Shown here: positions 1 to 5,733 of the stretch, one piece after another | Position numbering within the stretch: the first letter of the stretch is position 1 | How the letters are laid out: each line of letters opens with the position of its first letter | DNA from: a bacterium | GTDB taxonomy: Bacteria; Cyanobacteriota; Vampirovibrionia; Gastranaerophilales; Gastranaerophilaceae | Reading direction: 5' to 3' | DNA length: 40,977 nucleotides | NCBI GenBank assembly: GCA_017405375.1 | Contig: JAFRAO010000034.1 | Span: 1 to 40,977, forward strand | Notes under the pieces: model-generated | Told to the model about the DNA's origin: nothing | The model's database searches: none | What the model saw: only the letters and a program-made list of their open reading frames with translations | Position numbers and translations under genes: made by a program

Positions 1-24
1 ATTTTCATTTTCATTTTCATTTTC
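1..24. repeat. AT-rich ATTTTC hexamer tract at the window edge, candidate origin-unwinding region
   Basis: Four copies of ATTTTC lie in tandem at the window start. The last bases of the window (40956-40977) carry the same unit in degenerate form. On the minus strand the tract encodes alternating Glu and Asn in the replication protein. It adjoins the inverted-repeat iterons at 36-101, an arrangement like the AT-rich unwinding element of the lambda origin. It is also the likely reason the circular sequence was opened here. Confidence 0.6.
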
Positions 25-405
25 AGATAGGTTTTCATTAGGTGAACCTAATGGTTTTTCATTAGGTTTACCTAATGGTTTTTCATTAGGTTTACCTAAT
101 GGTTTTTTAGGTCTGCCTCCTTGTTGTCCGTTTTTACGTCTGCTTTCAGCAAAAACACGTCTTTTTTCTATTTCTTCTTCTATGCGTTTATTGAAAATCA
201 AACCATTTTCATCTTTATCAAATTTTTTTAAAACGTCTTCCGAAACATTACCTATTGATAACCTAATGCTTTTTTCTGTTAAGTGTCCTTTCTGATGCTG
301 TAAGCATATAAGAGTTATATATTGTCCTCTTTCTTCCATTGTTAAATCAATACAGCCTGTTAGAAAATCAGATGAATAAAATAAAAATGCTGGGTCCTTA
401 GTCAT
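1..405 (-). CDS. DUF1376-type phage replication protein, N-terminal part (runs off the window start)
   Basis: The first residues (TKDPAFLFYSSDFLTG, then LTMEERGQYITLICLQHQ) match the DUF1376/YdaU family of phage replication initiators, as I recall it. The ATG at 405 has an AAGGA box 8 bases upstream; an in-frame ATG at 429 lacks one. After about residue 95 comes a basic stretch (RRKNGQQGGRPKK), then three KPLGxPNE octapeptides, then an Asn-Glu run that reaches position 1. The frame has no stop at the edge. The C-terminal half is at 40716-40977, and the gene is followed directly by the DnaB-type helicase, the usual initiator-helicase order. Its role is probably to bind the origin and load the helicase. 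Confidence 0.85.
   Translation of the reverse strand, partial: MTKDPAFLFYSSDFLTGCIDLTMEERGQYITLICLQHQKGHLTEKSIRLSIGNVSEDVLKKFDKDENGLIFNKRIEEEIEKRRVFAESRRKNGQQGGRPKKPLGKPNEKPLGKPNEKPLGSPNENLSENENENEN
36..101. repeat. Three 18-bp inverted-repeat iterons, candidate replication origin
   Basis: Three copies of CATTAGGTNNACCTAATG lie at 36-53, 60-77 and 84-101, spaced exactly 24 bp centre to centre. Each is an 8-bp inverted repeat around a 2-bp spacer (GA, TT, TT). They sit inside the replication gene and encode KPLGxPNE octapeptides in a probable linker. A related half-site (ACCTAATG) occurs near 262-269. In lambda the O-protein iterons are also 18-bp dyads inside the O gene beside an AT-rich region, so an origin is the best reading. 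A purely protein-level repeat remains possible. Confidence 0.6.
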
Positions 406-431
406 TGTCGCAATCCTTAAAATATCCATTG

Positions 432-668
432 TCATAAAAATATGAAACTATATCTTTTGCTATTTTTTTCTTGGCTTGCGAATATGTTTCCTTTGTGTGC
501 ATAACAAGTATTGAGTATTCCTATTATGTATTTATATTTTGGATCAAAAGAATCAACAACCTTTGCTAAATATATAAATATATCAAAACAACTACTTGTG
601 CTACAAGGTAGTTTTACATCTATTTCACGCTTAACCCATTTTTCTGTTTTTGATTTTTTCTTTGACAT
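432..668 (-). CDS. Small early protein of unknown function
   Basis: A 78-residue basic, soluble-looking protein starting MSKKKSKTEKWVKREIDV and containing a hydrophobic central helix (FDIFIYLAKVVDSF). I do not recognise its family. The ATG at 668 is preferred because AGGAG lies about 11 bases upstream. It is the first gene after the strong promoter at 772-800 and sits behind a structured leader (669-766). The gene for the DUF1376-type replication protein follows 26 bases downstream. First position in the early operon suggests an early regulator or host-takeover peptide, which is inference only. Confidence 0.65.
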   Translation of the reverse strand: MSKKKSKTEKWVKREIDVKLPCSTSSCFDIFIYLAKVVDSFDPKYKYIIGILNTCYAHKGNIFASQEKNSKRYSFIFL

Positions 669-766
669 TTGCCTGCTTGCTCCTATTAAAAGGCGGGACT
701 TCCAAAATCTTTTTTTGCAAGCAGGACTTATGAAAGTCCCATAATCCAAAATTTCCCTGCTTGCAC
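669..766 (-). ncRNA. Structured 5' leader with alternative pairings upstream of the first early gene
   Basis: The transcript predicted from the promoter at 772-800 starts just before a 9-mer GCAAGCAGG (756-764). Its complement CCTGCTTGC follows (717-725). A second GCAAGCAGG (672-680) lies between the AGGAG ribosome binding site and the ATG. The middle copy can pair with only one of the outer two. A second set behaves the same way: GGGACTT (734-740) can pair with AAGTCC (724-729) or with AAGTCCC (695-701). One fold leaves the start region free, the other covers it. The 9-mers could instead be protein operator sites. Confidence 0.5.
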
Positions 767-771
767 TCACC

Positions 772-800
772 TTTATAATCCCTAAAAAGTTAAAAGTCAA
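772..800 (-). promoter_or_regulatory. Strong sigma70-like early promoter
   Basis: On the minus strand TTGACT (795-800) and TATAAA (772-777) are separated by exactly 17 bases. The predicted start of transcription is near 765-767, directly before the first leader repeat. It lies between the late terminators and the first early gene, so it probably starts the early transcript. Confidence 0.7.
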
Positions 801-937
801 TTAAAATTTTGCAGTTATTCAATAAAAATTTGAATATATATTTTTACATTTATCAACATTTTTTTATTTTTTCTCTTGAAAATAATATTATATGATATAT
901 ACTCAAATTGTTTCAAAGTTTTTTCTTTTATACAGTA

Positions 938-973
938 AAAATAAATCCGCCTGAAAACAAGCGGGTTTATTTT
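938..973. terminator. Bidirectional intrinsic terminator
   Basis: AAAATAAATCCGC (938-950) pairs with GCGGGTTTATTTT (961-973), a 13-bp stem with one G-T pair and a 10-base loop. The flanking A and T runs make it usable in both directions. It is the second of two terminators behind the late genes and insulates the early promoter. Confidence 0.7.
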
Positions 974-1055
974 CTTATTGCGGTATTTTTTGCTATTCAA
1001 AAGTATATTATTATTTATTTTATCATTGTTCAAATATTTTTTTATTTTATACACA

Positions 1056-1087
1056 AAATAGCGGCATTTATAAAAACGCCGCCATTT
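1056..1087 (-). terminator. Terminator behind the late operon
   Basis: On the minus strand AAATGGCGGC (1078-1087) pairs with GCCGCTATTT (1056-1065), ten base pairs with one G-U, around a 12-base loop. The stem ends in a short U-rich stretch. It lies about 75 bases after the last late gene (the NrdD-like exon 2). Confidence 0.6.
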
Positions 1088-1161
1088 ATCAGGAAATCGT
1101 TATGAAAAAAAAATTTTTAACAATTTTTTTATATATACTTTTTTACAGTTTGTCAAGTATT

Positions 1162-2105
1162 TTATTTATTTTCATCTTTTATTTTGTTTATTATTTTTTC
1201 TTCATTAAAACATTTTCGCTCATAAAATTCAGATTTTTTACCACGATTAAACTCGCTAACCGGTCTATGATAGCCCATGACCATTTGATTTTCCATAATA
1301 TTCGCTACTTATTATGCGTTCTCTTATGAACTGCTGTATATTACTACACAGATAAGACTATATCTTAATAGCTCTCGCTATTGTTACCGTTTCCACTCGC
1401 TTGAGTGTACTCCCTTTCGGGATAGTCGTTAGACACACAAGGTAAAATATGACAATTAAGTGTTTTTATATACCCGTTTTTATTTTTAATGTAGTTGTAA
1501 AGAGAACTTTTGCAAAAGCCTATGGATTTAGCACATTCTTTTATATTTGCAAATATTATCTCATTCCCATCACTAAAAACTAACTTATATGGTTTGTCTT
1601 TGAAAGAACCTGTCATTCTACCAGCATTAAACGTCCATTTTGAATTTTGTGATTTTGTAACCCATTCAAGATTTTCAGCAGTATTATTGTGCCTATCAAA
1701 ATCTTTGTGATTCACATCCGCTCCTTCAAAATAACCGTCAACAAATGCTTTTGCAACAAGTCTGTGAACAAAAGGTCTTTGTTTTTTATCATTGTTGCAC
1801 AACTGAACTCTCAAATATCCACCTGAATTTTCATCAAGGATTTTATATATTCCTCTCTTTACACTTAATACACGACCAAGGTTTGATATTTTATAATACC
1901 CTTCCCAACCTTCTATATCTTTCCATATTTCTTTTAACATACAGCCCCCCTCTGGCTTCTAAATGTTTCTTGCTTTGTACGGGATTGTCCACTTGGGAGT
2001 TTCCCCGTTTAGGTAACTGTTTTTATGGACACGCATTTATGGTAGTTTACGTGTCCAAATCTCGCACTCTTGCCGTTCTTCATCTTTTAATTCAATTTCT
2101 ACCAT
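1162..2105 (-). CDS. NrdD-like mini-protein, split by a group I intron (exons 2049..2105 and 1162..1281)
   Basis: Exon 1 (2105-2049) encodes 19 residues ending ECEIWTR. Exon 2 (1281-1162) encodes 39 residues starting VMGYHRPVSEFNRGKKSEF. Joined, they give a 58-residue protein with the CExWTRVMGYHRPVSxFNxGKK pattern. I recall this pattern from the C-terminal part of anaerobic ribonucleotide reductase (NrdD) and from short phage proteins annotated as NrdD-like. It is too small to be a reductase, so its role is unknown. The start ATG has AAGGAG upstream and overlaps the end of the preceding gene by 14 bases. Without splicing, exon 1 stops after three intron codons. The splice junction falls at a conserved Arg-Val. 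Confidence 0.8.
1282..2048 (-). ncRNA. Group I self-splicing intron
   Basis: The 5' exon ends GGACACGU. A guide GCGUGUCC lies 14 bases inside the intron (2027-2034), giving an 8-bp P1 helix with the diagnostic U-G wobble at the splice site. The intron ends in G (1282), as the class requires, and splicing restores an uninterrupted conserved protein. Near the 3' end GACUAU (1422-1427) and AUAGUC (1356-1361) form a P7-like pair. Between them lie CCC-GAAA-GGG (1412-1421) and AAUAGC-GAGA-GCUAUU (1367-1382) hairpins. The 5' domain at 1979-2008 (ACGGG with CCCGU) looks like part of P4-P6. Subgroup not determined. Confidence 0.85.
1365..1940 (-). CDS. Intron-encoded HNH homing endonuclease (NUMOD4-HNH-NUMOD1)
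   Basis: This 191-residue protein has a NUMOD4 segment (about 4-50; EIWKDIEGWEGYYKISNLGRV) and an HNH nuclease core (about 58-100). The core contains HRLVAKAF, NHKD and NTAENLEWVT, with His59, His78 and Asn86 as likely active residues. A NUMOD1 DNA-binding segment follows (about 118-155). It lies wholly inside the group I intron and presumably cuts intronless alleles to spread it. The last 20 codons, rich in Ser, Asn, Glu and Gly, overlap the ribozyme's P7 and hairpin core, so that tail is probably shaped by RNA folding rather than protein function. TAA stop. Confidence 0.9.
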   Translation of the reverse strand: MLKEIWKDIEGWEGYYKISNLGRVLSVKRGIYKILDENSGGYLRVQLCNNDKKQRPFVHRLVAKAFVDGYFEGADVNHKDFDRHNNTAENLEWVTKSQNSKWTFNAGRMTGSFKDKPYKLVFSDGNEIIFANIKECAKSIGFCKSSLYNYIKNKNGYIKTLNCHILPCVSNDYPEREYTQASGNGNNSESY

Positions 2106-2418
2106 TGTTAATACTCCTTAATATTTGTTGATTATGTATAAAATGTGCATCAATACCATGATTGCGCACACATCTAAAATTTGGCTTGATATTCATCTCT
2201 GCCAAATCCTCTGACATGTTCTTGACGAACTCCGTCAAATCCTCGCCTTTTAAGCCATTGATGACGATGTTGTGTTTTCTTGAAATAATAGCATTCCACA
2301 CACCGTCAACCCTTGAAACGTAAACATCAGTCTTTTTAAGACGTTCTGCTCTTGCAATATCTCGTTCTTGTTCTTTTGCCGAATAATCCGGAAAATCAAT
2401 CCTTAACTGTTTTGTCAT
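2092..2418 (-). CDS. Hypothetical protein downstream of the spanins
   Basis: A 108-residue soluble, charged protein with an N-terminal helix (YSAKEQERDIARAERLKK) followed by a compact domain (DVYVSRVDGVWNAIISRKHN). I do not recognise a family. The ATG at 2418 follows GAGGTGCAGG and overlaps the end of the o-spanin gene by four bases. Its 3' end overlaps exon 1 of the NrdD-like gene by 14 bases. Tight packing places it in the late lysis transcript. Confidence 0.75.
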   Translation of the reverse strand: MTKQLRIDFPDYSAKEQERDIARAERLKKTDVYVSRVDGVWNAIISRKHNIVINGLKGEDLTEFVKNMSEDLAEMNIKPNFRCVRNHGIDAHFIHNQQILRSINNGRN

Positions 2419-2657
2419 CCCTGCACCTCATTTAATTTTATAGCACATTCTAAAACATCGCCCCATGTTACAACACTTTTCAGACACTGTTCTTTTATAC
2501 CCTCTTTATTTGTCGTGGAGCATCCGCCGCACATCATCAGGCAAGGCAATATTATAGCAATCGCAATCGCTTTTAACAGTCCTAACAATAGTGCGTATCT
2601 TTTCAATTTTTTCGCCCGCTCTTGCTTGCGCTGTGTTATACTTTGATATTTTTTCAT
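2415..2657 (-). CDS. Rz1: o-spanin (Rz1-like outer-membrane lipoprotein)
   Basis: An 80-residue protein with a positive N-terminal region (about 1-21), a hydrophobic stretch (22-42), then a lipobox-like CGGCST in which Cys46 is the likely lipidated residue. It overlaps the i-spanin gene by 152 bases in another frame, the classic nested Rz/Rz1 layout. As in other spanin pairs, it would sit in the outer membrane and join the i-spanin to fuse the two membranes at lysis. The ATG at 2657 has AAGG nine bases upstream; a GTG at 2660 is the alternative. The n-region is longer than in typical Rz1. Confidence 0.75.
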   Translation of the reverse strand: MKKYQSITQRKQERAKKLKRYALLLGLLKAIAIAIILPCLMMCGGCSTTNKEGIKEQCLKSVVTWGDVLECAIKLNEVQG

Positions 2658-2799
2658 CACATTCCGCCTTTTCTTGTTTTACTTCGTTTATTTGCCCTTT
2701 CAGTATGTTTATCTGCTCTGCTCTATTATCTGCCAAACCATAGCAAAATATTGCCGCCAGCGCTGTTAAGAGCCAACCCAACAATAAATATCTTATCAT
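2506..2799 (-). CDS. Rz: i-spanin (Rz-like inner-membrane spanin)
   Basis: The 97-residue protein starts with one membrane anchor (about 4-22; YLLLGWLLTALAAIFCYG). A periplasmic coiled coil rich in Gln, Lys and Glu follows (about 26-70), then a C-terminal CDCYNIALPDDVRRML, a typical Rz ending. GAGGGG precedes the ATG, which overlaps the endolysin stop codon. It acts in the periplasm with the embedded o-spanin. Confidence 0.8.
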   Translation of the reverse strand: MIRYLLLGWLLTALAAIFCYGLADNRAEQINILKGQINEVKQEKAECDEKISKYNTAQARAGEKIEKIRTIVRTVKSDCDCYNIALPDDVRRMLHDK

Positions 2800-3284
2800 A
2801 TTAACCCCTCACACTCTTTTTTTACACGTTCAACTCGTTTGCCCCAACCGTTACCGTATATCTGCCAGCCTTTAAGGCTCATCAAAAAGTTAATACGTTG
2901 TTGCATATACTCATCAACTAATTTTTTCCTTGGCCAGCCATTAACGGCACAAAGTGTTTGGTTGCCGATTTTGCCGTCTTGCTTTATGCCTAAGCATTTT
3001 TGCAAGCCTTTAACCGCCTTAATAACTCCGCTGTTTACCGCATAATCAAACACAGCCACACTTAGTGCATCCGGCAAAAAATCACATTTGCATCTGTCCC
3101 AATAATCACGCTTATATATCTCTTTGGCTTCTTCTATCGTTAAATCGCGGATATTCAACTTTGGGTAGGCTCGTTTGCTTATTCCGTATTTTGTTTCTCC
3201 ACCGGCATCTCGTGGATCATTAACATAGCCACCCTCATTTTTAAGCAACAACTTAAACGCTGTGTCAAATACTTTATTCGTCAT
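2796..3284 (-). CDS. Endolysin, GH108-type peptidoglycan hydrolase
   Basis: A 162-residue lysozyme of the glycosyl hydrolase 108 type. The N-terminal LLKNEGGYVNDPRDAGGETKYGIS block (residues 13-36) holds the catalytic Glu17 and the conserved GGxTxYGI. The C-terminal half contains the small peptidoglycan-binding domain of this family (KGLQKCLGIKQDGKIGNQT). No signal peptide is visible, so release would depend on the holin just upstream. The ATG at 3284 follows GAGGG at good spacing. An earlier start at 3311 would overlap the holin by 38 bases. Confidence 0.85.
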   Translation of the reverse strand: MTNKVFDTAFKLLLKNEGGYVNDPRDAGGETKYGISKRAYPKLNIRDLTIEEAKEIYKRDYWDRCKCDFLPDALSVAVFDYAVNSGVIKAVKGLQKCLGIKQDGKIGNQTLCAVNGWPRKKLVDEYMQQRINFLMSLKGWQIYGNGWGKRVERVKKECEGLI

Positions 3285-3570
3285 TTTTTCTGCCCTCAAT
3301 ATGCTGTTCAATCAGGCGGTTTAAGTGCAAACGAATAAACTCGTTAATCCAATCATAAAGCGGGCGGCTGAATAAAATCACAATACACGAAATACCGCTT
3401 CGTGTAGCTCCGGAAAGTGCCGCATAATCCAACGCCAAATAAACACCATAGCCAAACCAAAACGCCAATATTGCATCAACCGTTGCTTGAAAAAATCCTT
3501 TGAACCGTATATAGGCTGACGCAATCGCCATCAGACCGAATAATACAACTGTTTTTATATCTTCTATCAT
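3274..3570 (-). CDS. Putative holin
   Basis: A 98-residue membrane protein with about three hydrophobic segments: about 6-22, 32-50 and 56-70. It has a charged C-terminal tail (LIEQHIEGRKNDE). Size, topology and position directly before the endolysin fit a class I holin; I could not assign an exact family. AAGGTG lies at correct spacing before the ATG. It is the first gene after the promoter at 3588-3617 and the terminator at 3626-3660, so lysis can be transcribed separately. Confidence 0.7.
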   Translation of the reverse strand: MIEDIKTVVLFGLMAIASAYIRFKGFFQATVDAILAFWFGYGVYLALDYAALSGATRSGISCIVILFSRPLYDWINEFIRLHLNRLIEQHIEGRKNDE

Positions 3571-3587
3571 TTATCACCTTTTATTTT

Positions 3588-3617
3588 ATAATAATGCGAA
3601 TTGCCCGCATTTTGCAA
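3588..3617 (-). promoter_or_regulatory. Promoter of the lysis cassette (GATTTGCAAA class)
   Basis: On the minus strand TTGCAA (3612-3617) and TATTAT (3588-3593) are 18 bases apart, directly upstream of the holin. The -35 region carries GATTTGCAAA, shared with the promoters at 4758-4786 and 24902-24930. A terminator immediately upstream (3626-3660) makes an independent promoter likely. Confidence 0.55.
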
Positions 3618-3625
3618 ATCCACCC

Positions 3626-3660
3626 AAAAAGCAAAAACCCCGCCAATAAAAAACCGGCGG
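3626..3660 (-). terminator. Terminator behind the 61-residue moron gene
   Basis: On the minus strand CCGCC (3656-3660) pairs with GGCGG (3640-3644) around an 11-base loop and is followed by GGTTTTTGCTTTTT. It separates the cassette at 3704-4730 from the lysis genes. Confidence 0.7.
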
Positions 3661-3703
3661 AGCGTCCTTTTCACTTTTTTAAATTTTTGTTTAATAAACT
3701 ATT

Positions 3704-3889
3704 TCATTTGATTTTATTCCCGTATTCATTTGTTGTGTTTTTTTCTATATATTCATCACACCATTTGTCAAATTCAACAAGAGCTTTCATAGCCTCATCT
3801 TTTGAGTATCCGTAAGCAATTCTTAAATTATAAAATTTCTTCTTATATTCAGGTAAATTAGAAAAATTTATATTCTCATTTTCAGTCAT
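3704..3889 (-). CDS. Small hypothetical protein of the JAMM cassette
   Basis: A 61-residue soluble, charged protein (MTENENINFSNLPEYKKKF...), probably all helical, with no family I recognise. The ATG at 3889 has AAGGAG ten bases upstream and overlaps the end of the JAMM-like gene by eight bases, so the two are translationally coupled. It is followed by a terminator. The pair therefore forms a self-contained two-gene unit with its own promoter. Confidence 0.7.
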   Translation of the reverse strand: MTENENINFSNLPEYKKKFYNLRIAYGYSKDEAMKALVEFDKWCDEYIEKNTTNEYGNKIK

Positions 3890-4730
3890 TTTGTTTATAC
3901 TCCTTAAATTCAAAACCAAAATCTTTTGATTTTTCTCTAAACATTTTAACTAATTTATCATTTACATATTTATTACAATCTTCGTATAATATTTTTTTAC
4001 GTTCTTCTAAATCAATCATACCAAATTTAAATTTTCTGTCAACACTTTCTTTAAATGTTCTAAGAGCCTTTTTTTCTGTTTGTTCAAATTCAGGCAAAAG
4101 TTTTTTTATGTTACTTCCCTCCATTGGTTTAAGTGAATATACAGTTCCATCAGGTGTTACGGCTCTTAATTCTCTAAGACTTGCCTTTGCAAAACCGCTA
4201 AATAAATCATCAGAAGAAAAAACATTACCACTCGGATGATTATGGGTAAAAATCTTATTATTCATTTTTCTTAAAATTTCTTCATTAACAATAACTCTAT
4301 GTTTCTCTCCACCTATTTTTTCTAATACATTGCCGTCTTTATCAAAAATAATACCTTCTTCATGTTCAAGAGTCATTATTTCCTTTTCAATTTTTCTTAA
4401 ATTTTTATCGTTTTTTATTATATCTGATATTCTTGATTCGGATTTTTCTGTTGTAACACTTTTTTCGCTTCTTTTTTCTGGTTGAAGTTGTTTCTTTTTA
4501 TCAACATCTACGCCCCATTGACGCTTCATTGCCTCTTTTGGTGTTTCATCGCCTTCAAGTTTTAAGTGCCTGCCTTTTTCCTCTTCGCCATGTGGTTTAA
4601 CGGTTATCCATTTGTCATTATTTGTTTTAGTAAGTTCCAAGCAAAAATATTTGTGATGCGCATTCTTTACAATCACATAATTGCTCTTTCCTTGAACAAA
4701 TAAAGCGTTATTTATTTTTTGCACTTTCAT
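3882..4730 (-). CDS. JAMM/RadC-like metalloprotease-domain protein
   Basis: A 282-residue protein. The N-terminal part (about 1-75) contains WITVKPHGEEEKGRHLKL, a segment I associate with Mu F-type and polyvalent phage proteins. A charged Lys/Glu linker follows (about 76-115). The third part carries FTHNHPSG with a following SSDD: His163, His165, Ser172 and Asp175 fit the HxHPx(n)SxxD zinc motif of JAMM/MPN+ peptidases and RadC. The C-terminal third is helical and basic. Promoter at 4758-4786, with AAGGA seven bases before the ATG. Substrate unknown; removal of ubiquitin-like tags used in antiphage defence is a speculative option. Confidence 0.65.
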   Translation of the reverse strand: MKVQKINNALFVQGKSNYVIVKNAHHKYFCLELTKTNNDKWITVKPHGEEEKGRHLKLEGDETPKEAMKRQWGVDVDKKKQLQPEKRSEKSVTTEKSESRISDIIKNDKNLRKIEKEIMTLEHEEGIIFDKDGNVLEKIGGEKHRVIVNEEILRKMNNKIFTHNHPSGNVFSSDDLFSGFAKASLRELRAVTPDGTVYSLKPMEGSNIKKLLPEFEQTEKKALRTFKESVDRKFKFGMIDLEERKKILYEDCNKYVNDKLVKMFREKSKDFGFEFKEYKQND

Positions 4731-4757
4731 TTTTCAATCCTTGTGTTATTATACGAT

Positions 4758-4786
4758 AATATAGCATAGGGCGGAGGTATTTGCAA
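4758..4786 (-). promoter_or_regulatory. Promoter of the JAMM cassette (GATTTGCAAA class)
   Basis: TTGCAA (4781-4786) and TATATT (4758-4763) are separated by 17 bases on the minus strand, 27 bases before the ATG of the JAMM-like gene. The -35 region carries GATTTGCAAA. It is divergent from the plus-strand promoter at 4891-4918. Confidence 0.65.
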
Positions 4787-4890
4787 ATCCGCATCGTCGG
4801 ATAACTCACAATCCAAAACTCCCACAAAAGCTGGCTAATAATGGTTGAGATTTGAAGATAAAATAAATTTACTAATAATAAAAATATCTA

Positions 4891-4918
4891 TTGACTTTTT
4901 ACACAAATGATTTATATT
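4891..4918 (+). promoter_or_regulatory. Plus-strand promoter of the DUF2335 cassette
   Basis: TTGACT (4891-4896) and TATATT (4913-4918) are 16 bases apart and lie about 20 bases before the ATG at 4939. It drives the only two plus-strand genes of the genome. Confidence 0.65.
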
Positions 4919-4938
4919 GAGGCAAAGAAAGGTGTGTT

Positions 4939-5130
4939 ATGGATATTAAAAATTTTTTATTAGGCTTTGCTTTGAGTTTCAGTGCTTTTATGCTTTCTGA
5001 CTATGTTTTATTGTTAGCCAGTAATCATAAGGAAAAATCAAATAATGATGGATTATCCACTTATTTTAATAATGTTGGCGGATATTTCGGAGAGGCTATA
5101 AATCAATATGAGCAAAAAGAACAAGCGTAA
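4939..5130 (+). CDS. Small membrane protein of the plus-strand moron
   Basis: A 63-residue protein with one hydrophobic segment near the N-terminus (about 5-28; LLGFALSFSAFMLSDYVLLL) and a polar tail. It could be an anchored protein or have a signal peptide. AGAAAGG precedes the ATG. It overlaps the DUF2335 gene by 23 bases and shares its promoter. No family recognised. The plus orientation, opposite to every other gene, marks it as a moron. Confidence 0.65.
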   Translation: MDIKNFLLGFALSFSAFMLSDYVLLLASNHKEKSNNDGLSTYFNNVGGYFGEAINQYEQKEQA

Positions 5131-5566
5131 AGAATTGCCTTCAACGATGGGTAAACCGGCAATAAATATTCCGTATAATGTTATAAGTGAAAATCCACCT
5201 TTATTACCATCTCAGATTATTAAACAAAAGATAACTTCCGGTCCGTTGCCGGATGCTGATACGTTAGAGCATTACAATCGTATCAATCCTGAAATTGTCA
5301 AAACCATATTAACAATGGCGGAAACTGAACAGCAAAAAGCCATTACGCAAGAACAACACAGTTTTCAAATACAGCATAAAGCAATAAATTCTGTTAATCT
5401 TGGTAGAATATTAGGCGCAATGTGTTTTATATCTATTGTTTGTCTTGCCGGATATGCACTATATACGGATAAGGAATGGATTGCAAAATTCTTACTGCAA
5501 TCACTTTTAACTCTTGGATTGATTTGTTCCGCCGGTATTGGCTATATAATCTATAAAAGAAAATAA
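5108..5566 (+). CDS. DUF2335-family predicted membrane protein
   Basis: A 152-residue protein with the DUF2335 core: SGPLPDADTLEHYNRINPEI followed by ILTMAETEQQKAI (about residues 45-85). Two membrane segments follow near the C-terminus (about 101-119 and 126-147). Family members are known in phages and proteobacteria without an established function. The gene overlaps the upstream small membrane gene and is followed by a strong terminator (5699-5730). Expression independent of the late operon suggests a role at the host membrane, such as superinfection exclusion; this is inference. Confidence 0.75.
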   Translation: MSKKNKRKELPSTMGKPAINIPYNVISENPPLLPSQIIKQKITSGPLPDADTLEHYNRINPEIVKTILTMAETEQQKAITQEQHSFQIQHKAINSVNLGRILGAMCFISIVCLAGYALYTDKEWIAKFLLQSLLTLGLICSAGIGYIIYKRK

Positions 5567-5698
5567 TCTCAAAATGTTCTCATTTACTTTCTATCACTTA
5601 TATTATTTCTTTTAATTTTTTCACCACATAATTCAATGTGTTGCTTAAACTTCTTCTTTTCTGTCATAGTGCAAATTCATTTTCATTAGTCCGAATTG

Positions 5699-5730
5699 GC
5701 GGAGGGGTTAATTCCCTCCGTCTTTTTCTT
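5699..5730 (+). terminator. Intrinsic terminator behind the DUF2335 gene
   Basis: CGGAGGG (5700-5706) and CCCTCCG (5714-5720) form a 7-bp GC-rich stem around GTTAATT, followed by TCTTTTTCTT. It faces the convergent fibre gene, which ends at 5734. The preceding 5567-5698 holds nothing I can support. Confidence 0.8.
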
Positions 5731-5733
5731 CAC

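Larger units (their letters stand above)
801..1161. other. Intergenic region between the late and early transcription units
   Basis: No gene is supported here. It holds two terminator hairpins (938-973 and 1056-1087). The remaining 801-937 and 974-1055 are AT-rich sequence in which I see no gene or repeat. Open frames on either strand in this stretch are low-complexity (Ile, Lys, Phe, Tyr) and lack ribosome binding sites. Confidence 0.6.

Noticed and set aside
36..101. CRISPR-like repeat at the window start
   Set aside because: Units are only 18 bp with 6-bp spacers and are in frame in a protein gene; CRISPR spacers are 25-40 bp and unique.
511..744. Plus-strand 77-residue ORF
   Set aside because: Antisense to the better-supported minus gene at 432-668 and to its leader; no ribosome binding site.
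1102..1329. Plus-strand 75-residue hydrophobic ORF with a good AGGA box
   Set aside because: It lies antisense to exon 2 of the NrdD-like gene and the intron end. Its hydrophobicity comes from AT-rich complement of the Lys/Asn-rich exon end, and exon 2 has a clear conserved protein match.
5580..5700. Minus-strand 27-codon ORF between the DUF2335 gene and its terminator
   Set aside because: No ribosome binding site and no conserved feature; the region reads as an untranslated tail.
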